A stretch of DNA of 64,000 nucleotides from positions 4,340,001 to 4,404,000 of the forward strand of contig NZ_CP031030.1 in assembly GCF_003711225.1 (NCBI RefSeq). Direction: 5' to 3'. Under the pieces are notes generated by a model, which worked only from the letters and a program-made list of their open reading frames with translations, was not told the origin of the DNA and made no database searches. Source of the DNA: Runella sp. SP2. Lineage in GTDB: Bacteria; Bacteroidota; Bacteroidia; Cytophagales; Spirosomataceae. The position numbers were made by a program, and so were the translations under genes. Positions within the stretch are counted from its first letter, which is position 1. Every line of letters begins with the position of its first letter. Positions 40,488 to 49,352 of this stretch are shown here, in pieces.

Positions 40488-43238
40488 CTAGCGGAGTTTC
40501 CACGAGAAAGTGACGTTTGGCGTGAATCCCAAATAATTGACATTAGTGGTTTGAAGCACACTTTCACCGTTTTCGGTAATGACTTCAAAACGTTTGTACC
40601 ACACATTTTTGCGGTTGTAAAGGTTAAATACCGAAAGCCCGATGCTTCCCCAACGCGCATTGTAGGTCGCCGAAATATCGAGACGATTGTAAGGCGAGAA
40701 ACGAGTCGCATTTTTATCCGACGGCATTGTAAAACTACGTATTGAGCCATCCAACAACTTAACTTGGTAAGCCCCCACAATGGATGTATAAGGGCGGCCT
40801 GTCGAGAATATTTGAGTCAGGGAGAAATCAATATTTTTCCAACGATATGCCCCAATAAACTTAAATTGATGACGCACATCTTGGTCAGAATGATAAGGCA
40901 AATCAGAAAACGCCGACACGTTTCGAAGCGCTTCCGACAGCGTATAACCTATCCAACCGTTGAAATCTCCAAACTTACGTTGCACTAACACATCCACGCC
41001 GCGTACCACTTCATTTCCGTTAAAAAACGTTTCCTGAACGCTCAACCCTTGGCGAATTTGGGGCACAAACCGCAGGGTGTATTCGGTGATCCCTGTGTTA
41101 TTTTTTTGGTAAAACTCCACATCCACCAAGTACTGTTTGTATTCATAACTTCCTCCCACAATGAGGTGATCCGACTGCGTGACGGGAAGCGTTCCGCCGT
41201 TGGCCAGTAACCAGTAACTACGGTTACCTTGCGTCAAATCTTCACGGTTGATTTGTTTGGCAAACTGAAAATAACGCCCCGTCGCCATTTTGAGCTTTAC
41301 TTTGTCCGACACAGCATACGTAGCACTAAGGCGAGGCTCAAAGTACAGTTTATTCGTAACGTCAAAATGATTGATGCGAAGACCCGGTTTCAACAACAAC
41401 TTGGTATTAAACAACCGAATTTGGTCTTGCAAATAAAACGCTGTGATGAGGCCGCGGTCGCTTTTACTCAATACATTGACTGTATCGTTTTGGATGTATT
41501 GATAATCAATGGTATTGGCCGTCGAGTGGATTCCAAACTCCAATTGATTATGCGGCGTCAGTTTGTATTCAAAGTCTATTTTTGCCGTAAAATCCTTCAA
41601 ATCATTGGTTTCAACTTGGCCAATATTTTGTCTGCGCGTAATCGCCACCGAAGTATCCGTCGCAGGAATCGTACTTACGACGGTGCGGGTGTTGTCGCGG
41701 TTACTGTAAAAGTTAGAATAACTTACGAGCATGTTGCTGTACAATTTATCGTTCCAGCGCCGCGAACATTTAAAGCTACTTCCCAAATTCCCCCAAGCCG
41801 AAATGTCATTGGAAGAAGTGGAAGCCCCCAAGTCACCACCGCGACCAAAATTAAACGACGACGCCGACGAGTTATCCATCTTATCCGTTCCGTTGTACAA
41901 ACTCCACGTCAAGATGTCCTTTCTAGAAAGGTTCCACGTCAGTTTTGCGTTTAAATCATAGAAATACGATTGCGCCGTTTGGTTTTGAAGGGCATTATTC
42001 CCAAAACGACCACCTGGGCCGCCAGGAGGGCGTCCGAATCCCGTTTGGGCTACCGTCGTTTGGCGTTCGGAGGTAAACGTATTAAAGATTTTTTCGTACA
42101 GCGGCCCTTTGTACGAGCGCCGCCCTGCCACCAAAAGCGTCAATTTTTTCCCCAACGGCGTTTCAAGGTAGGCATTGGCACTCAGCAGGCTCAAGTCAGC
42201 GCCTGCGTTGATTTTATTTTTATTTCCTTCCTTCCCCGTAATTTCCGCTACGGCTGAAATCCGCCCCCCAAACTTGGCATCAAAACCACCTTTGTAAAGC
42301 TGAATATCTTTGAGGGCGTTGTAGTTGAAAGCCGAGAAAAAGCCAAAAAGGTGATCGACGTGATAGACCGTGAAGCCGTCGTACAGCACCAATGTTTGGT
42401 CGGGCGTGCCGCCGCGCACGTACAAACCCGACGACGACTCGTTGGAAGCACTAACCCCAGGCATCAATTGAAACGCCCGAAAGGGGTCACGTTCGCCAAT
42501 GTTGGGGAGTTTGGCCAAGTTTTTGGGCGTCATTTTAATCATTCCCACAATCTCATTGGCTTTCAACACCTCCGTTTTTTCCCCCATCACCATTACTTCT
42601 TCGAGCTCTTGTTCACCAGGTTCAATCTCAATAATGAAATTGTCGAGGATTGTTTTGGGAGATAGAAACACCGTCGCGTTTTTGTAACCTACGTAGCTCA
42701 CCAGCAGCGTTACGGTATCAGAAGGAACTTTCAGCAACGTAAAATACCCATCCACGTTGGTTTGAGCTCCGATTTTTGTCCCCAGCACCGCCACCGACGC
42801 AAAGGGCATGTTTTCGGATGTTCCTTTTTCTACAATGCGCCCCACGAGCGTAAAATCCGCGCGGGTAGGCACGCCACGGTAGCGCGTGTCAAATTCTTTG
42901 CGGGCTTCTTTAGGAAGTTCGGGGGAGTTTTTGGGAACAATTTTAACCGTATTGGCCTCCGTAATGTAGAATGTAAGCTCTTTGGTGTCTCGCAGCACGC
43001 CTTTCAAGCCTTCAAGAAATTTGGTATTATCAAACCAATACGACACCCGGTACTTTTTTACTAATTCTTCGTCGTAATCGACCCTCACGTTGTACTTTTT
43101 CTTCAAATCAGTCAACACAAACAGCAGCGGCTTGTTGTTATAAAATTCGTCTTTGATAACAAGCTCTGCCTCCGCAGGCCCCTGCGCCCATCCAGCAAAC
43201 GTCCCCAGCAAAAGAAGAACGAGTAGTAATTGTTTCAT
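40488..43238 (-). CDS. TonB-dependent receptor with STN-like and carboxypeptidase-like N-terminal domains
   Basis: 916 aa from ATG 43238, where the signal peptide starts (MKQLLLVLLLLGTFAGWAQ). Residues about 25-105 resemble an STN/secretin-like domain (FVLTDLKKKYNVRVDYDEEL, then ELTFYITEANTVKIVPK). Next comes a carboxypeptidase-like domain (FTLVGRIVEKGTSENMPFAS), the plug (about 235-345: GERDPFRAFQLMPGVSASN, SSGLYVRGGTPDQTLVLYDG) and a barrel ending in YLGFTPNVTFSWKLR. An STN-like domain in a receptor often means signalling to an anti-sigma factor, but no such gene is adjacent. Cargo unknown; it forms a two-gene unit with the DUF4249 lipoprotein. Confidence 0.9.
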   Translation of the reverse strand: MKQLLLVLLLLGTFAGWAQGPAEAELVIKDEFYNNKPLLFVLTDLKKKYNVRVDYDEELVKKYRVSYWFDNTKFLEGLKGVLRDTKELTFYITEANTVKIVPKNSPELPKEARKEFDTRYRGVPTRADFTLVGRIVEKGTSENMPFASVAVLGTKIGAQTNVDGYFTLLKVPSDTVTLLVSYVGYKNATVFLSPKTILDNFIIEIEPGEQELEEVMVMGEKTEVLKANEIVGMIKMTPKNLAKLPNIGERDPFRAFQLMPGVSASNESSSGLYVRGGTPDQTLVLYDGFTVYHVDHLFGFFSAFNYNALKDIQLYKGGFDAKFGGRISAVAEITGKEGNKNKINAGADLSLLSANAYLETPLGKKLTLLVAGRRSYKGPLYEKIFNTFTSERQTTVAQTGFGRPPGGPGGRFGNNALQNQTAQSYFYDLNAKLTWNLSRKDILTWSLYNGTDKMDNSSASSFNFGRGGDLGASTSSNDISAWGNLGSSFKCSRRWNDKLYSNMLVSYSNFYSNRDNTRTVVSTIPATDTSVAITRRQNIGQVETNDLKDFTAKIDFEYKLTPHNQLEFGIHSTANTIDYQYIQNDTVNVLSKSDRGLITAFYLQDQIRLFNTKLLLKPGLRINHFDVTNKLYFEPRLSATYAVSDKVKLKMATGRYFQFAKQINREDLTQGNRSYWLLANGGTLPVTQSDHLIVGGSYEYKQYLVDVEFYQKNNTGITEYTLRFVPQIRQGLSVQETFFNGNEVVRGVDVLVQRKFGDFNGWIGYTLSEALRNVSAFSDLPYHSDQDVRHQFKFIGAYRWKNIDFSLTQIFSTGRPYTSIVGAYQVKLLDGSIRSFTMPSDKNATRFSPYNRLDISATYNARWGSIGLSVFNLYNRKNVWYKRFEVITENGESVLQTTNVNYLGFTPNVTFSWKLR

Positions 43239-43381
43239 AAAGTATGGATTATAGTTAGACAAGCCAAAAACGACGGCGGTAACGTCGTTCGGTAGTTTAT
43301 TACCTTCGAGTACGTTTCCTGCCGTCGTTGTGTGGCATTAATTTTCTATGTGTAGATGTATCGTCAAAATCTGACGACGGT

Positions 43382-43873
43382 TTAAAGCGCCTTCGCAGCT
43401 GCGATGGTCACTGTCACTTGGGCAGAAACCCCCGTTGTGGCATCGGTATCAGTATAAGTTTCTTGGAGTTTTATGGCTCCATTGCCAATCTGTCCAATAG
43501 TTTCACCCACCGATAACATATCAAATGACCCGTTGCCCAGGGCTTTGAGCTCAATGGTATCGTAGGTTTCGGTATAAGATTGCATGGTTCCTGTGCTATC
43601 GCGTTGCGAAATTTTCAAGACAATATTGATGATGTTGGCCGATTTTTTGGCCACTGACATCTCAATCGTTATATTTTCTTTGATGCTTGCATTGGTGAGG
43701 TCAATGCTCTGGGCTACACCATTGATTGACTCAGTGTAGGTAGTGCCGTTGTACGAACCAATCACTTGATCGGCGGGCTCAGGTTCGACGGTTGTTTTAG
43801 AACAACTGAACAACATAACAGCACTCAATAGCGCAAAAACGCTTCCTAAGAAGAGGTTTGAAATTGTTTTCAT
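43382..43873 (-). CDS. Lipoprotein of unknown function
   Basis: 163 aa. Signal peptide with lipobox LFSC (MKTISNLFLGSVFALLSAVM). The mature part looks like an eight-stranded beta-barrel or sandwich: QVIGSYNGTTYTESINGVAQ, then ITIEMSVAKKSANIINIVLK and ETYTDTDATTGVSAQVTVTI. The VIGSYNGT opening is common in Bacteroidota lipoproteins with a calycin-like look. No enzyme residues are evident. It lies between the receptor operon and the PepSY-type lipoprotein, with a terminator separating it from the latter. Confidence 0.65.
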   Translation of the reverse strand: MKTISNLFLGSVFALLSAVMLFSCSKTTVEPEPADQVIGSYNGTTYTESINGVAQSIDLTNASIKENITIEMSVAKKSANIINIVLKISQRDSTGTMQSYTETYDTIELKALGNGSFDMLSVGETIGQIGNGAIKLQETYTDTDATTGVSAQVTVTIAAAKAL

Positions 43874-43921
43874 AAACTTTAGGTGTGTAATAGTGTATGT
43901 ACTTCTAACTAGACATTATTA

Positions 43922-43952
43922 AGAAAAACAACCCAAGCCTGTGGCTTGGGTT
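43922..43952 (-). terminator. Intrinsic terminator of the PepSY-like lipoprotein gene
   Basis: AACCCAAGCC at 43930-43939 pairs with GGCTTGGGTT at 43943-43952 around TGT. On the minus strand the stem is followed by GTTTTTCTT. It lies 15 nt past the stop at 43967. Confidence 0.9.
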
Positions 43953-43966
43953 GCGAAAGAGCTAAA

Positions 43967-44617
43967 CTAGCGGCCTTTTTTTCCTTTTTTACCGCGTTGT
44001 GGGTGCGCTGGAGGTGTAGTTTCTTGCGTAAACACTCCCGCTGCCGTAAACTGTACTACTTTACGAGATGCTTTTTTCTCTTCGTCGGTGCCCGATGTAA
44101 GTTCAACCACAACAAAGAAATCCCCTGCGTCATTTGTTCCTGCTTTCACGGCAGTATAGGTGGCGTAGTTCGACGTAATGTACGTTGTAATAGCCGCTGG
44201 CAGACTGGCAATTTCAACACTTGTCAACTTGGCTTTTTTACCATACTTTTCAAGCACTTTGTTGAAAGTACCATCTGCGTTAAAAAGTACGCCAGTGTGC
44301 GTTCCGTCAGCGAGTTTCAACCCTACCACAATTTGTCCTGCTGCGTCTTTTCCCGCAAACTGAATTTCCGCTCCCGCGTAGTTTGTGGTAATGTAAGAAC
44401 TTACAGCTGCTGGCAAATCTGCTTCTTCGATTTCGGTTAGTTTACCTTTACACTTTTGTTTGGTTACAGTGTCGGTTGTGGCCGCAGCACGAGCTGCCGA
44501 AAGCTGCACTACTTCTGTCAAATCTTCCGTTGTCGAATTGGCGTTGATGTCTTCACGGTTGCAGCTCACCAAAAATAGCCCTACTAACGCGAACACAAAA
44601 AACAATGTCTTTTTCAT
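43967..44617 (-). CDS. Lipoprotein with two PepSY-like repeats
   Basis: 216 aa. Lipobox LVSC after MKKTLFFVFALVGLFLVSCN. Two related repeats of about 70 residues follow: LTEIEEADLPAAVSSYITTN and LTSVEIASLPAAITTYITSN, each followed by strands of the form FAGKDAAGQIVVGLKLADGT. This is the pattern of the putative PepSY-like / BLIP-like fold widespread in Bacteroidota lipoproteins. The C-terminus is strongly basic (QRGKKGKKGR), which is unusual and may bind nucleic acid, LPS or other anions. It is divergent from the ECF sigma factor gene. Confidence 0.8.
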   Translation of the reverse strand: MKKTLFFVFALVGLFLVSCNREDINANSTTEDLTEVVQLSAARAAATTDTVTKQKCKGKLTEIEEADLPAAVSSYITTNYAGAEIQFAGKDAAGQIVVGLKLADGTHTGVLFNADGTFNKVLEKYGKKAKLTSVEIASLPAAITTYITSNYATYTAVKAGTNDAGDFFVVVELTSGTDEEKKASRKVVQFTAAGVFTQETTPPAHPQRGKKGKKGR

Positions 44618-44832
44618 GGTTTGTTTTTGTTAAGTTGAAAAATTGATAGTTGGAAATTGATTTCAGTAGCCATTACGTAGGGTTTTTGCAGGGCGTGGCA
44701 AAAAAGTTTTAAATTTTTTTAAGAAAAAAAAAGTGTAATTTGTTGCAACACTAGGCCGCAAAGTAGCGTACAGGCGTGTATATATCAGGCAGATATTGAA
44801 GCCGCTAACAACCATCCAAATCCGTTACTACC

Positions 44833-45429
44833 TTGTTTTTTCGAAAAAAAACCAACTTTACCGAAGATGACCTTGAAGGAGTCATCCAAGCGTGCAGGAG
44901 CAACGATAGCCGCGCGCAGAGGGTGCTTTTTCAGCAATTTTTCGGTTATGCCAAGGGAATCAGCTTGCGGTATTCGTCGTCGATGGAAGAAGCTGAAGAA
45001 ATTTTGAACGAAAGTTTCTTAAAAGTTTTCCAGCACATCGACCGCTACGACCTCACCCAGCCTTTCAAGGCTTGGTTGCGAACGATTGTGGTCAACACCG
45101 CGATTAGCTATTACCGAAAGCATCAAAAATTTCATGGCGAGATTGGGCTAGATAATATTCACGAGCCATCAAACGATGAATCAGTCATTGACCAAATATC
45201 TGCCGAGGAGATTTTGGCTTTGGTGCAACAGTTGAAACCGATTTATCGTACTGTCTTTACGATGCACGTGGTGGACGGCTACCAGCTTCGCGAGATTGCA
45301 GATGTACTCAATTTTAATGAAGCCACCGTACGCTCGCATTTTTCACGAGCCCGTACCCGTTTGCAAGAGTTAATCAAGCAATCGTACCCGCTTTTTAACG
45401 AGGGGAAAGTAGAACAGAAGTTTAAGTGA
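44833..45429 (+). CDS. ECF-type RNA polymerase sigma factor
   Basis: 198 aa. Start codon TTG at 44833: no ATG precedes the conserved sigma-2 region, and an in-frame TAA lies about 30 nt upstream. Region 2 (about 15-95): SNDSRAQRVLFQQFFGYAKG, NESFLKVFQHIDRYD, PFKAWLRTIVVNTAISYYRK. Region 4 (about 130-185): LKPIYRTVFTMHVVDGYQLR, EIADVLNFNEATVRSHFSRA, RTRLQELI. It is followed after 80 nt by a membrane-anchored gene that is its likely regulator. Codon use is like that of its neighbours. Confidence 0.93.
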   Translation: MFFRKKTNFTEDDLEGVIQACRSNDSRAQRVLFQQFFGYAKGISLRYSSSMEEAEEILNESFLKVFQHIDRYDLTQPFKAWLRTIVVNTAISYYRKHQKFHGEIGLDNIHEPSNDESVIDQISAEEILALVQQLKPIYRTVFTMHVVDGYQLREIADVLNFNEATVRSHFSRARTRLQELIKQSYPLFNEGKVEQKFK

Positions 45430-45509
45430 GTACCCCAAATTACTGAATTGAACGGCGATTTTCAGCCCAAAAACAATAAACTAAGTGTGAAAACACGCTA
45501 CCAACAACA

Positions 45510-47162
45510 ATGAAACCCGATAAATTTGACGAAGCTATACGCCAAAAGTTGGAAGGGATTCAGCCCAGTTTTCAAGAAGACGACTGGTCGAAGTTTGCCG
45601 CTTACCAAGCAGCCCATACTTCACAGCCCTTTTTCCAACGCTTTAGTGCGCGCACTGCATGGTACACGGCTGCTAGTGTAGCGGCTGCCATGATGGTATT
45701 TGCCAATGTCTATCAGTATCGAACCAACAAAAAACTGGACCACGAAGTAGTCGAGCTTAAAGCAACTATTGCCAAGCAAAAAGACGCTCCCGTTCGAGTG
45801 ACTACCCGCGTAGATACTGTTTATATTACCAAATACATCGAAGTAAAATCTTCTAAACTTAATACCTATGATTCATCTGTACCTTCTTTAAACGACGAAA
45901 GTCCTGACGAAACAATAGGCCAAGAGCCCACCGTGGCCGAACGCCTCAAAAATGTTGGCAAGATTATTCGTCAAAGTCCTAACGAACGAATCAGCAACGC
46001 ATTTGAACGTACGCCCAAACAAGTGGATGCTGTTAGCGACGTGTCGGACGAAGTTGAAAGCGATGTTATCAACAAAAAAGGAATTGAGAAAGAGGATGTG
46101 CTCCAACGAGAGAATGGAGTAGAACCCAAACCAGATCTCAATTCTCCTCGCCCTAGCCGTAAAAGCGAAGCAAACGCCAATCGTGGCAACCGCAGCCAAA
46201 TTACCTCTCGCGAGTCGGTTTCTTCAAAAAACAGCGCGTTGGTTTCGCAACAATCAACCCGTAAAAACAGCTCAAATACAGACACATACCAAACGTCTAA
46301 AGTTCTTTCTGGAGAGTCCAATGAAATACGCCCTGAAAGTGCGCTTTCAGAAAGCGAGTCGGGAGCCATCGCCTTGCTAGAACCCCATACCGAAATCGAA
46401 GAATTAGCGGGTATCCCTCCCGCAGAAGCCAAAGTAAAGCGGTATGCCTATACGAAGTTATCAAACCCTTCCAATCCAGCAACCTCTACTTCGGCGGCTA
46501 CCACTGCGGCTTCAGCAGCCGCTCCTCCTCCCCCTTCAATTTCGTTTAAAAACATGAAATTCAGAATGGGTGCTGGCTTAAATATTAGTAACGGCTCAAC
46601 CACCTATACGGCCAACACAAGCTTGCTTTTGGGCAAGTTTTGGAGTATAAACGTGGGTGTAGCGCGTGCTTTTATCGTAGGCCCACAATACTTTACTGAA
46701 GATATTTTTAAGGAAAAAACGAAAAGCGATTTCAAAGATTGGAACAAAAAAGGATCCATTCAACCGCCAATGGCGCCACCTCAAGCGTTCAATATCTCAA
46801 CCAGTGCTACTTTGTGGCAGCTACCCGTGAGTTTGACGTATCGTTGGCCAATGAATGACGGGTTTGCCTTTTTATTATCGGGAGGAACCAACTTTAATTT
46901 ATCCGCTTGTCAATCATTTAGTTTTTACACCCGCGAACGTAACGGAGAATTGACACAAAAACGGGGAGATTTTGTGCTTAAACCTACGCTCTCAAACGAC
47001 CTTATTGCGGCGGCGGGTGTTGAAAAGCAATGGAGACACCTTGTCGTCCAAGCAGAAACTTATATTGCCCCTTATTTACAAAAACCGTCGTACCTCACCG
47101 AAAACCGCAACTTAGGTATTCGATTTAAGGTCATGTATCAGTTTGGGAAAAAAGCCCTCTAG
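45510..47162 (+). CDS. Membrane-anchored sigma-factor partner with C-terminal beta-barrel-like domain
   Basis: 550 aa. N-terminal cytoplasmic part of about 45 residues (MKPDKFDEAIRQKLEGIQPS), then one membrane helix (WYTAASVAAAMMVFANVYQY), a coiled coil (KKLDHEVVELKATIAKQKD), and about 200 residues of low-complexity Ser/Asn/Glu-rich linker (for example NRGNRSQITSRESVSSKNSA). The last 190 residues alternate strands like an outer-membrane protein (FRMGAGLNISNGSTTYTANT, then ending GIRFKVMYQFGKKAL). Directly after an ECF sigma factor this arrangement suggests an anti-sigma factor or envelope stress sensor spanning the periplasm. No classical zinc anti-sigma motif is seen. The assignment rests on context. 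Confidence 0.65.
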   Translation: MKPDKFDEAIRQKLEGIQPSFQEDDWSKFAAYQAAHTSQPFFQRFSARTAWYTAASVAAAMMVFANVYQYRTNKKLDHEVVELKATIAKQKDAPVRVTTRVDTVYITKYIEVKSSKLNTYDSSVPSLNDESPDETIGQEPTVAERLKNVGKIIRQSPNERISNAFERTPKQVDAVSDVSDEVESDVINKKGIEKEDVLQRENGVEPKPDLNSPRPSRKSEANANRGNRSQITSRESVSSKNSALVSQQSTRKNSSNTDTYQTSKVLSGESNEIRPESALSESESGAIALLEPHTEIEELAGIPPAEAKVKRYAYTKLSNPSNPATSTSAATTAASAAAPPPPSISFKNMKFRMGAGLNISNGSTTYTANTSLLLGKFWSINVGVARAFIVGPQYFTEDIFKEKTKSDFKDWNKKGSIQPPMAPPQAFNISTSATLWQLPVSLTYRWPMNDGFAFLLSGGTNFNLSACQSFSFYTRERNGELTQKRGDFVLKPTLSNDLIAAAGVEKQWRHLVVQAETYIAPYLQKPSYLTENRNLGIRFKVMYQFGKKAL

Positions 47163-47281
47163 GCCACCAACGCAATTTTTTATTACCAAACGTTCAACTA
47201 GCCCGCTTTCATCGCCCGTCGTGCTCATCAGCCGACGGGTTATTTTTTTATATTTGACCCTCAATCTGACTTGTCCAAACT

Positions 47282-48073
47282 ATGCGCATTTCTTTTGTAG
47301 GAGCAGGAAACGTGGCTTGGCACCTAGCACAAGCCCTCGAAAACGCAGGCCACCATATTGTCGAAATATACAGTCGCGATGCCCGAAACGCTCGTCGGCT
47401 TGTCAATAAACTATACGACACCCACATTGCCCCCGACCTTGACTTTGCAGAAAGTTCTGCCGAGTTGCTCATTTTGACCGTTACTGACGATGCACTCACC
47501 GACGTAGTTTCGCGCTTGGTACTTCCCGAAAATTGTACGGTGGTTCATACTTCAGGCACCAAATCACTGACAGAATTTCAACAACTTATTGACATTTACA
47601 GCGACATTCCTGCCAAAACGGGCGTTTTGTACCCCCTCCAAACTTTCAGCAAAGACATCGAACTATCGCTAGTCGATGTACCATTCTGCATTGAGTCGTC
47701 GGACGCAGTTACGGAAAAAATGCTGATTCAATTGGCCCAAAGTATCAGTAATGTTGTTTATCTTATGACCTCCGAAGAACGGCGTTTGATGCACATTGGG
47801 GCGGTTTTTGCCTGCAATTTCAGCAATCATTTATTAGCCATCTCCAAACGAATTTTGGATGCCGAGCACCTTGAATTTGACTTACTCAAACCGCTCATCC
47901 GCGAAACACTCCGCAAGGCCCTTCAAAGCCCTGACCCTGCGCTCGTCCAAACGGGACCAGCACGCCGTGGCGACCACCAAACCATCGAAACGCACCTCGA
48001 CTACCTCGAACGCTATCCTGCGTGGCAAGGCATTTATGAAGTTTTATCCGAAAGTATTCAGCGGGTTCGATAA
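47282..48073 (+). CDS. Rossmann-like DUF2520 dehydrogenase-type protein
   Basis: 263 aa. N-terminal NADP-binding fold beginning MRISFVGAGNVAWHLAQALE with the GxGxxA/G dinucleotide motif, then LLILTVTDDALTDVVSRL and VVHTSGTKSL. The C-terminal helical part is DUF2520-like: FCIESSDAVTEKMLIQLAQS, IGAVFACNFSNHLLAISKRI, TGPARRGDHQTIETHLDYLE. The family resembles pyrroline-5-carboxylate and 6-phosphogluconate-type dehydrogenases; its reaction is unknown. It is a single gene, convergent with cvpA. Confidence 0.88.
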   Translation: MRISFVGAGNVAWHLAQALENAGHHIVEIYSRDARNARRLVNKLYDTHIAPDLDFAESSAELLILTVTDDALTDVVSRLVLPENCTVVHTSGTKSLTEFQQLIDIYSDIPAKTGVLYPLQTFSKDIELSLVDVPFCIESSDAVTEKMLIQLAQSISNVVYLMTSEERRLMHIGAVFACNFSNHLLAISKRILDAEHLEFDLLKPLIRETLRKALQSPDPALVQTGPARRGDHQTIETHLDYLERYPAWQGIYEVLSESIQRVR

Positions 48074-48106
48074 AGGAGTGATGAGAGATGAAACTCGGCC
48101 TTCTCT

Positions 48107-48631
48107 CTACTCTCCTCTTCCCCACTCACGAATGAGATTTCCACCTACGGGTATCCAATCAGAGATGACACTGATAATTTTGGGCGCAATGGGAACGGTA
48201 TATTCGTATAAAAAACTTTCGTTGCGGTATTTGGGCGGCATGGCTACCCCAATCGTACTAAGCAACCAAAAGAAAACACTGATACCAAACACCCACGTAA
48301 ATATACCAACAGCAGCCCCTGCTAGGTTGTCGAGCGTGCCTAAGATGGTATAACGAAGCATAGAGCGTAAAGAATACCCAATACGGTTGACCATGAAAAT
48401 GGTCGGGAAGAAAATGACTGAAAAGCCAATAAACGGCAAAAACTTACGCGTAAGCTCTACCGTCAGATATGGTGCCAGCAAATCGGTACCAAAACGAAGA
48501 AATTTAAAACCCACAATCATGGCTATCACAAAGGCTGCTACCCCGACAACTTCGACGAGTAGCCCTTTGCGATAGCCATTAAATGCTCCCCAAGCGAGTG
48601 GGATAATAATGAGCAAATCTAGGGTGTTCAT
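48107..48631 (-). CDS. CvpA-family membrane protein
   Basis: 174 aa, four membrane spans: LDLLIIIPLAWGAFNGYRKG with the typical YRKGL motif, LVEVVGVAAFVIAMIVGFKF, PFIGFSVIFFPTIFMVNRIG and LDNLAGAAVGIFTWVFGISV with the conserved D-x-x-x-G. E. coli CvpA is needed for colicin V production and envelope resistance to bile; in Bacteroidota it is a small conserved inner-membrane protein of uncertain role. It starts with an ATGA overlap on the GatB/YqeY gene, so the two are translationally coupled. Confidence 0.88.
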   Translation of the reverse strand: MNTLDLLIIIPLAWGAFNGYRKGLLVEVVGVAAFVIAMIVGFKFLRFGTDLLAPYLTVELTRKFLPFIGFSVIFFPTIFMVNRIGYSLRSMLRYTILGTLDNLAGAAVGIFTWVFGISVFFWLLSTIGVAMPPKYRNESFLYEYTVPIAPKIISVISDWIPVGGNLIREWGRGE

Positions 48632-49080
48632 CCCACAAGCAAGCTTTTCGCCAGTGTTTGCACCACTTTACCGTCGGTTTGGCCTGCCAATTCTTTCATG
48701 GCAACACCCATTATTTTACCTATTTCAGCAGGCGATTTTGCCCCTACCCGCTCGATAATCTCCACGAGTTTGGCCTTTACTTCTTCCTCTGAAAGTTGTT
48801 TTGGTAAATATTTTTCAATGACCGCGATTTCGGCTACTTCCTTTTCCAACAAATCGGGACGATTTTGTTGTTCATAAATTGAAGCCGAATCACGACGTTG
48901 TTTGGCGGCTTTGGTCAACAGCTTCAGTTCATCGTCGGCGCTCAAGTCTCCACTTGCTCCTTCTTTCGTTTCTTCCAAGAGAATCAACGACTTAATGGCA
49001 CGTAATGCGCGGAGTGTATCTTGGTTTTTGTCGCGCATGGCCTGCTTGATGTCCTCGTCTATGCGTTTCTTCAGCGTCAT
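48628..49080 (-). CDS. GatB/YqeY domain protein
   Basis: 150 aa. Matches the stand-alone YqeY family: DIKQAMRDKNQDTLRALRAI, then LTKAAKQRRDSASIYEQQNR, EIAVIEKYLPKQLSEEEVKA, SPAEIGKIMGVAMKELAGQT and a final VQTLAKSLL. The domain is the tRNA-binding tail of GatB used in amidation of mischarged tRNA; the free-standing proteins have no proven activity. First gene of a coupled pair with cvpA. Confidence 0.93.
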   Translation of the reverse strand: MTLKKRIDEDIKQAMRDKNQDTLRALRAIKSLILLEETKEGASGDLSADDELKLLTKAAKQRRDSASIYEQQNRPDLLEKEVAEIAVIEKYLPKQLSEEEVKAKLVEIIERVGAKSPAEIGKIMGVAMKELAGQTDGKVVQTLAKSLLVG

Positions 49081-49183
49081 GATTTAAAATAGTTTACAAA
49101 ATTATGTTGCAAATCTACGAAAAAAATGCGCTAAGGCTTGGAAAATTTAAAAAGGTGTGCTTATCTTTGCACTCCCAAAACAC

Positions 49184-49258
<75 letters not shown>

Positions 49259-49260
49259 CT

Positions 49261-49294
49261 AAAAAAATCCCAATGCAAAGCGTTGGGATTTTTT
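49261..49294 (+). terminator. Intrinsic terminator after tRNA-His
   Basis: AAAAAATCCCAA pairs with TTGGGATTTTTT around a 9-nt loop. Confidence 0.9.
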
Positions 49295-49337
49295 GTGTTT
49301 ATCGATTCAAAAAACCTTTTCCCCGAGTTTTTGTTAG

Positions 49338-49352
49338 ATAAGTACTACTTAT
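49338..49352. promoter_or_regulatory. Perfect palindrome overlapping the carotenoid gene start
   Basis: ATAAGTA-C-TACTTAT, a 7-bp inverted repeat with a one-base centre, covers the 13 nt before the ATG at 49351 and its first two bases. It is a candidate operator for the CarH-type repressor encoded by the next gene. Binding is inferred from position only. Confidence 0.45.

Noticed and set aside
41229-41954. 241-codon plus-strand open frame
   Set aside because: It is antisense to the TonB receptor barrel, composition is Arg/Gln-rich nonsense, no start context or family match.
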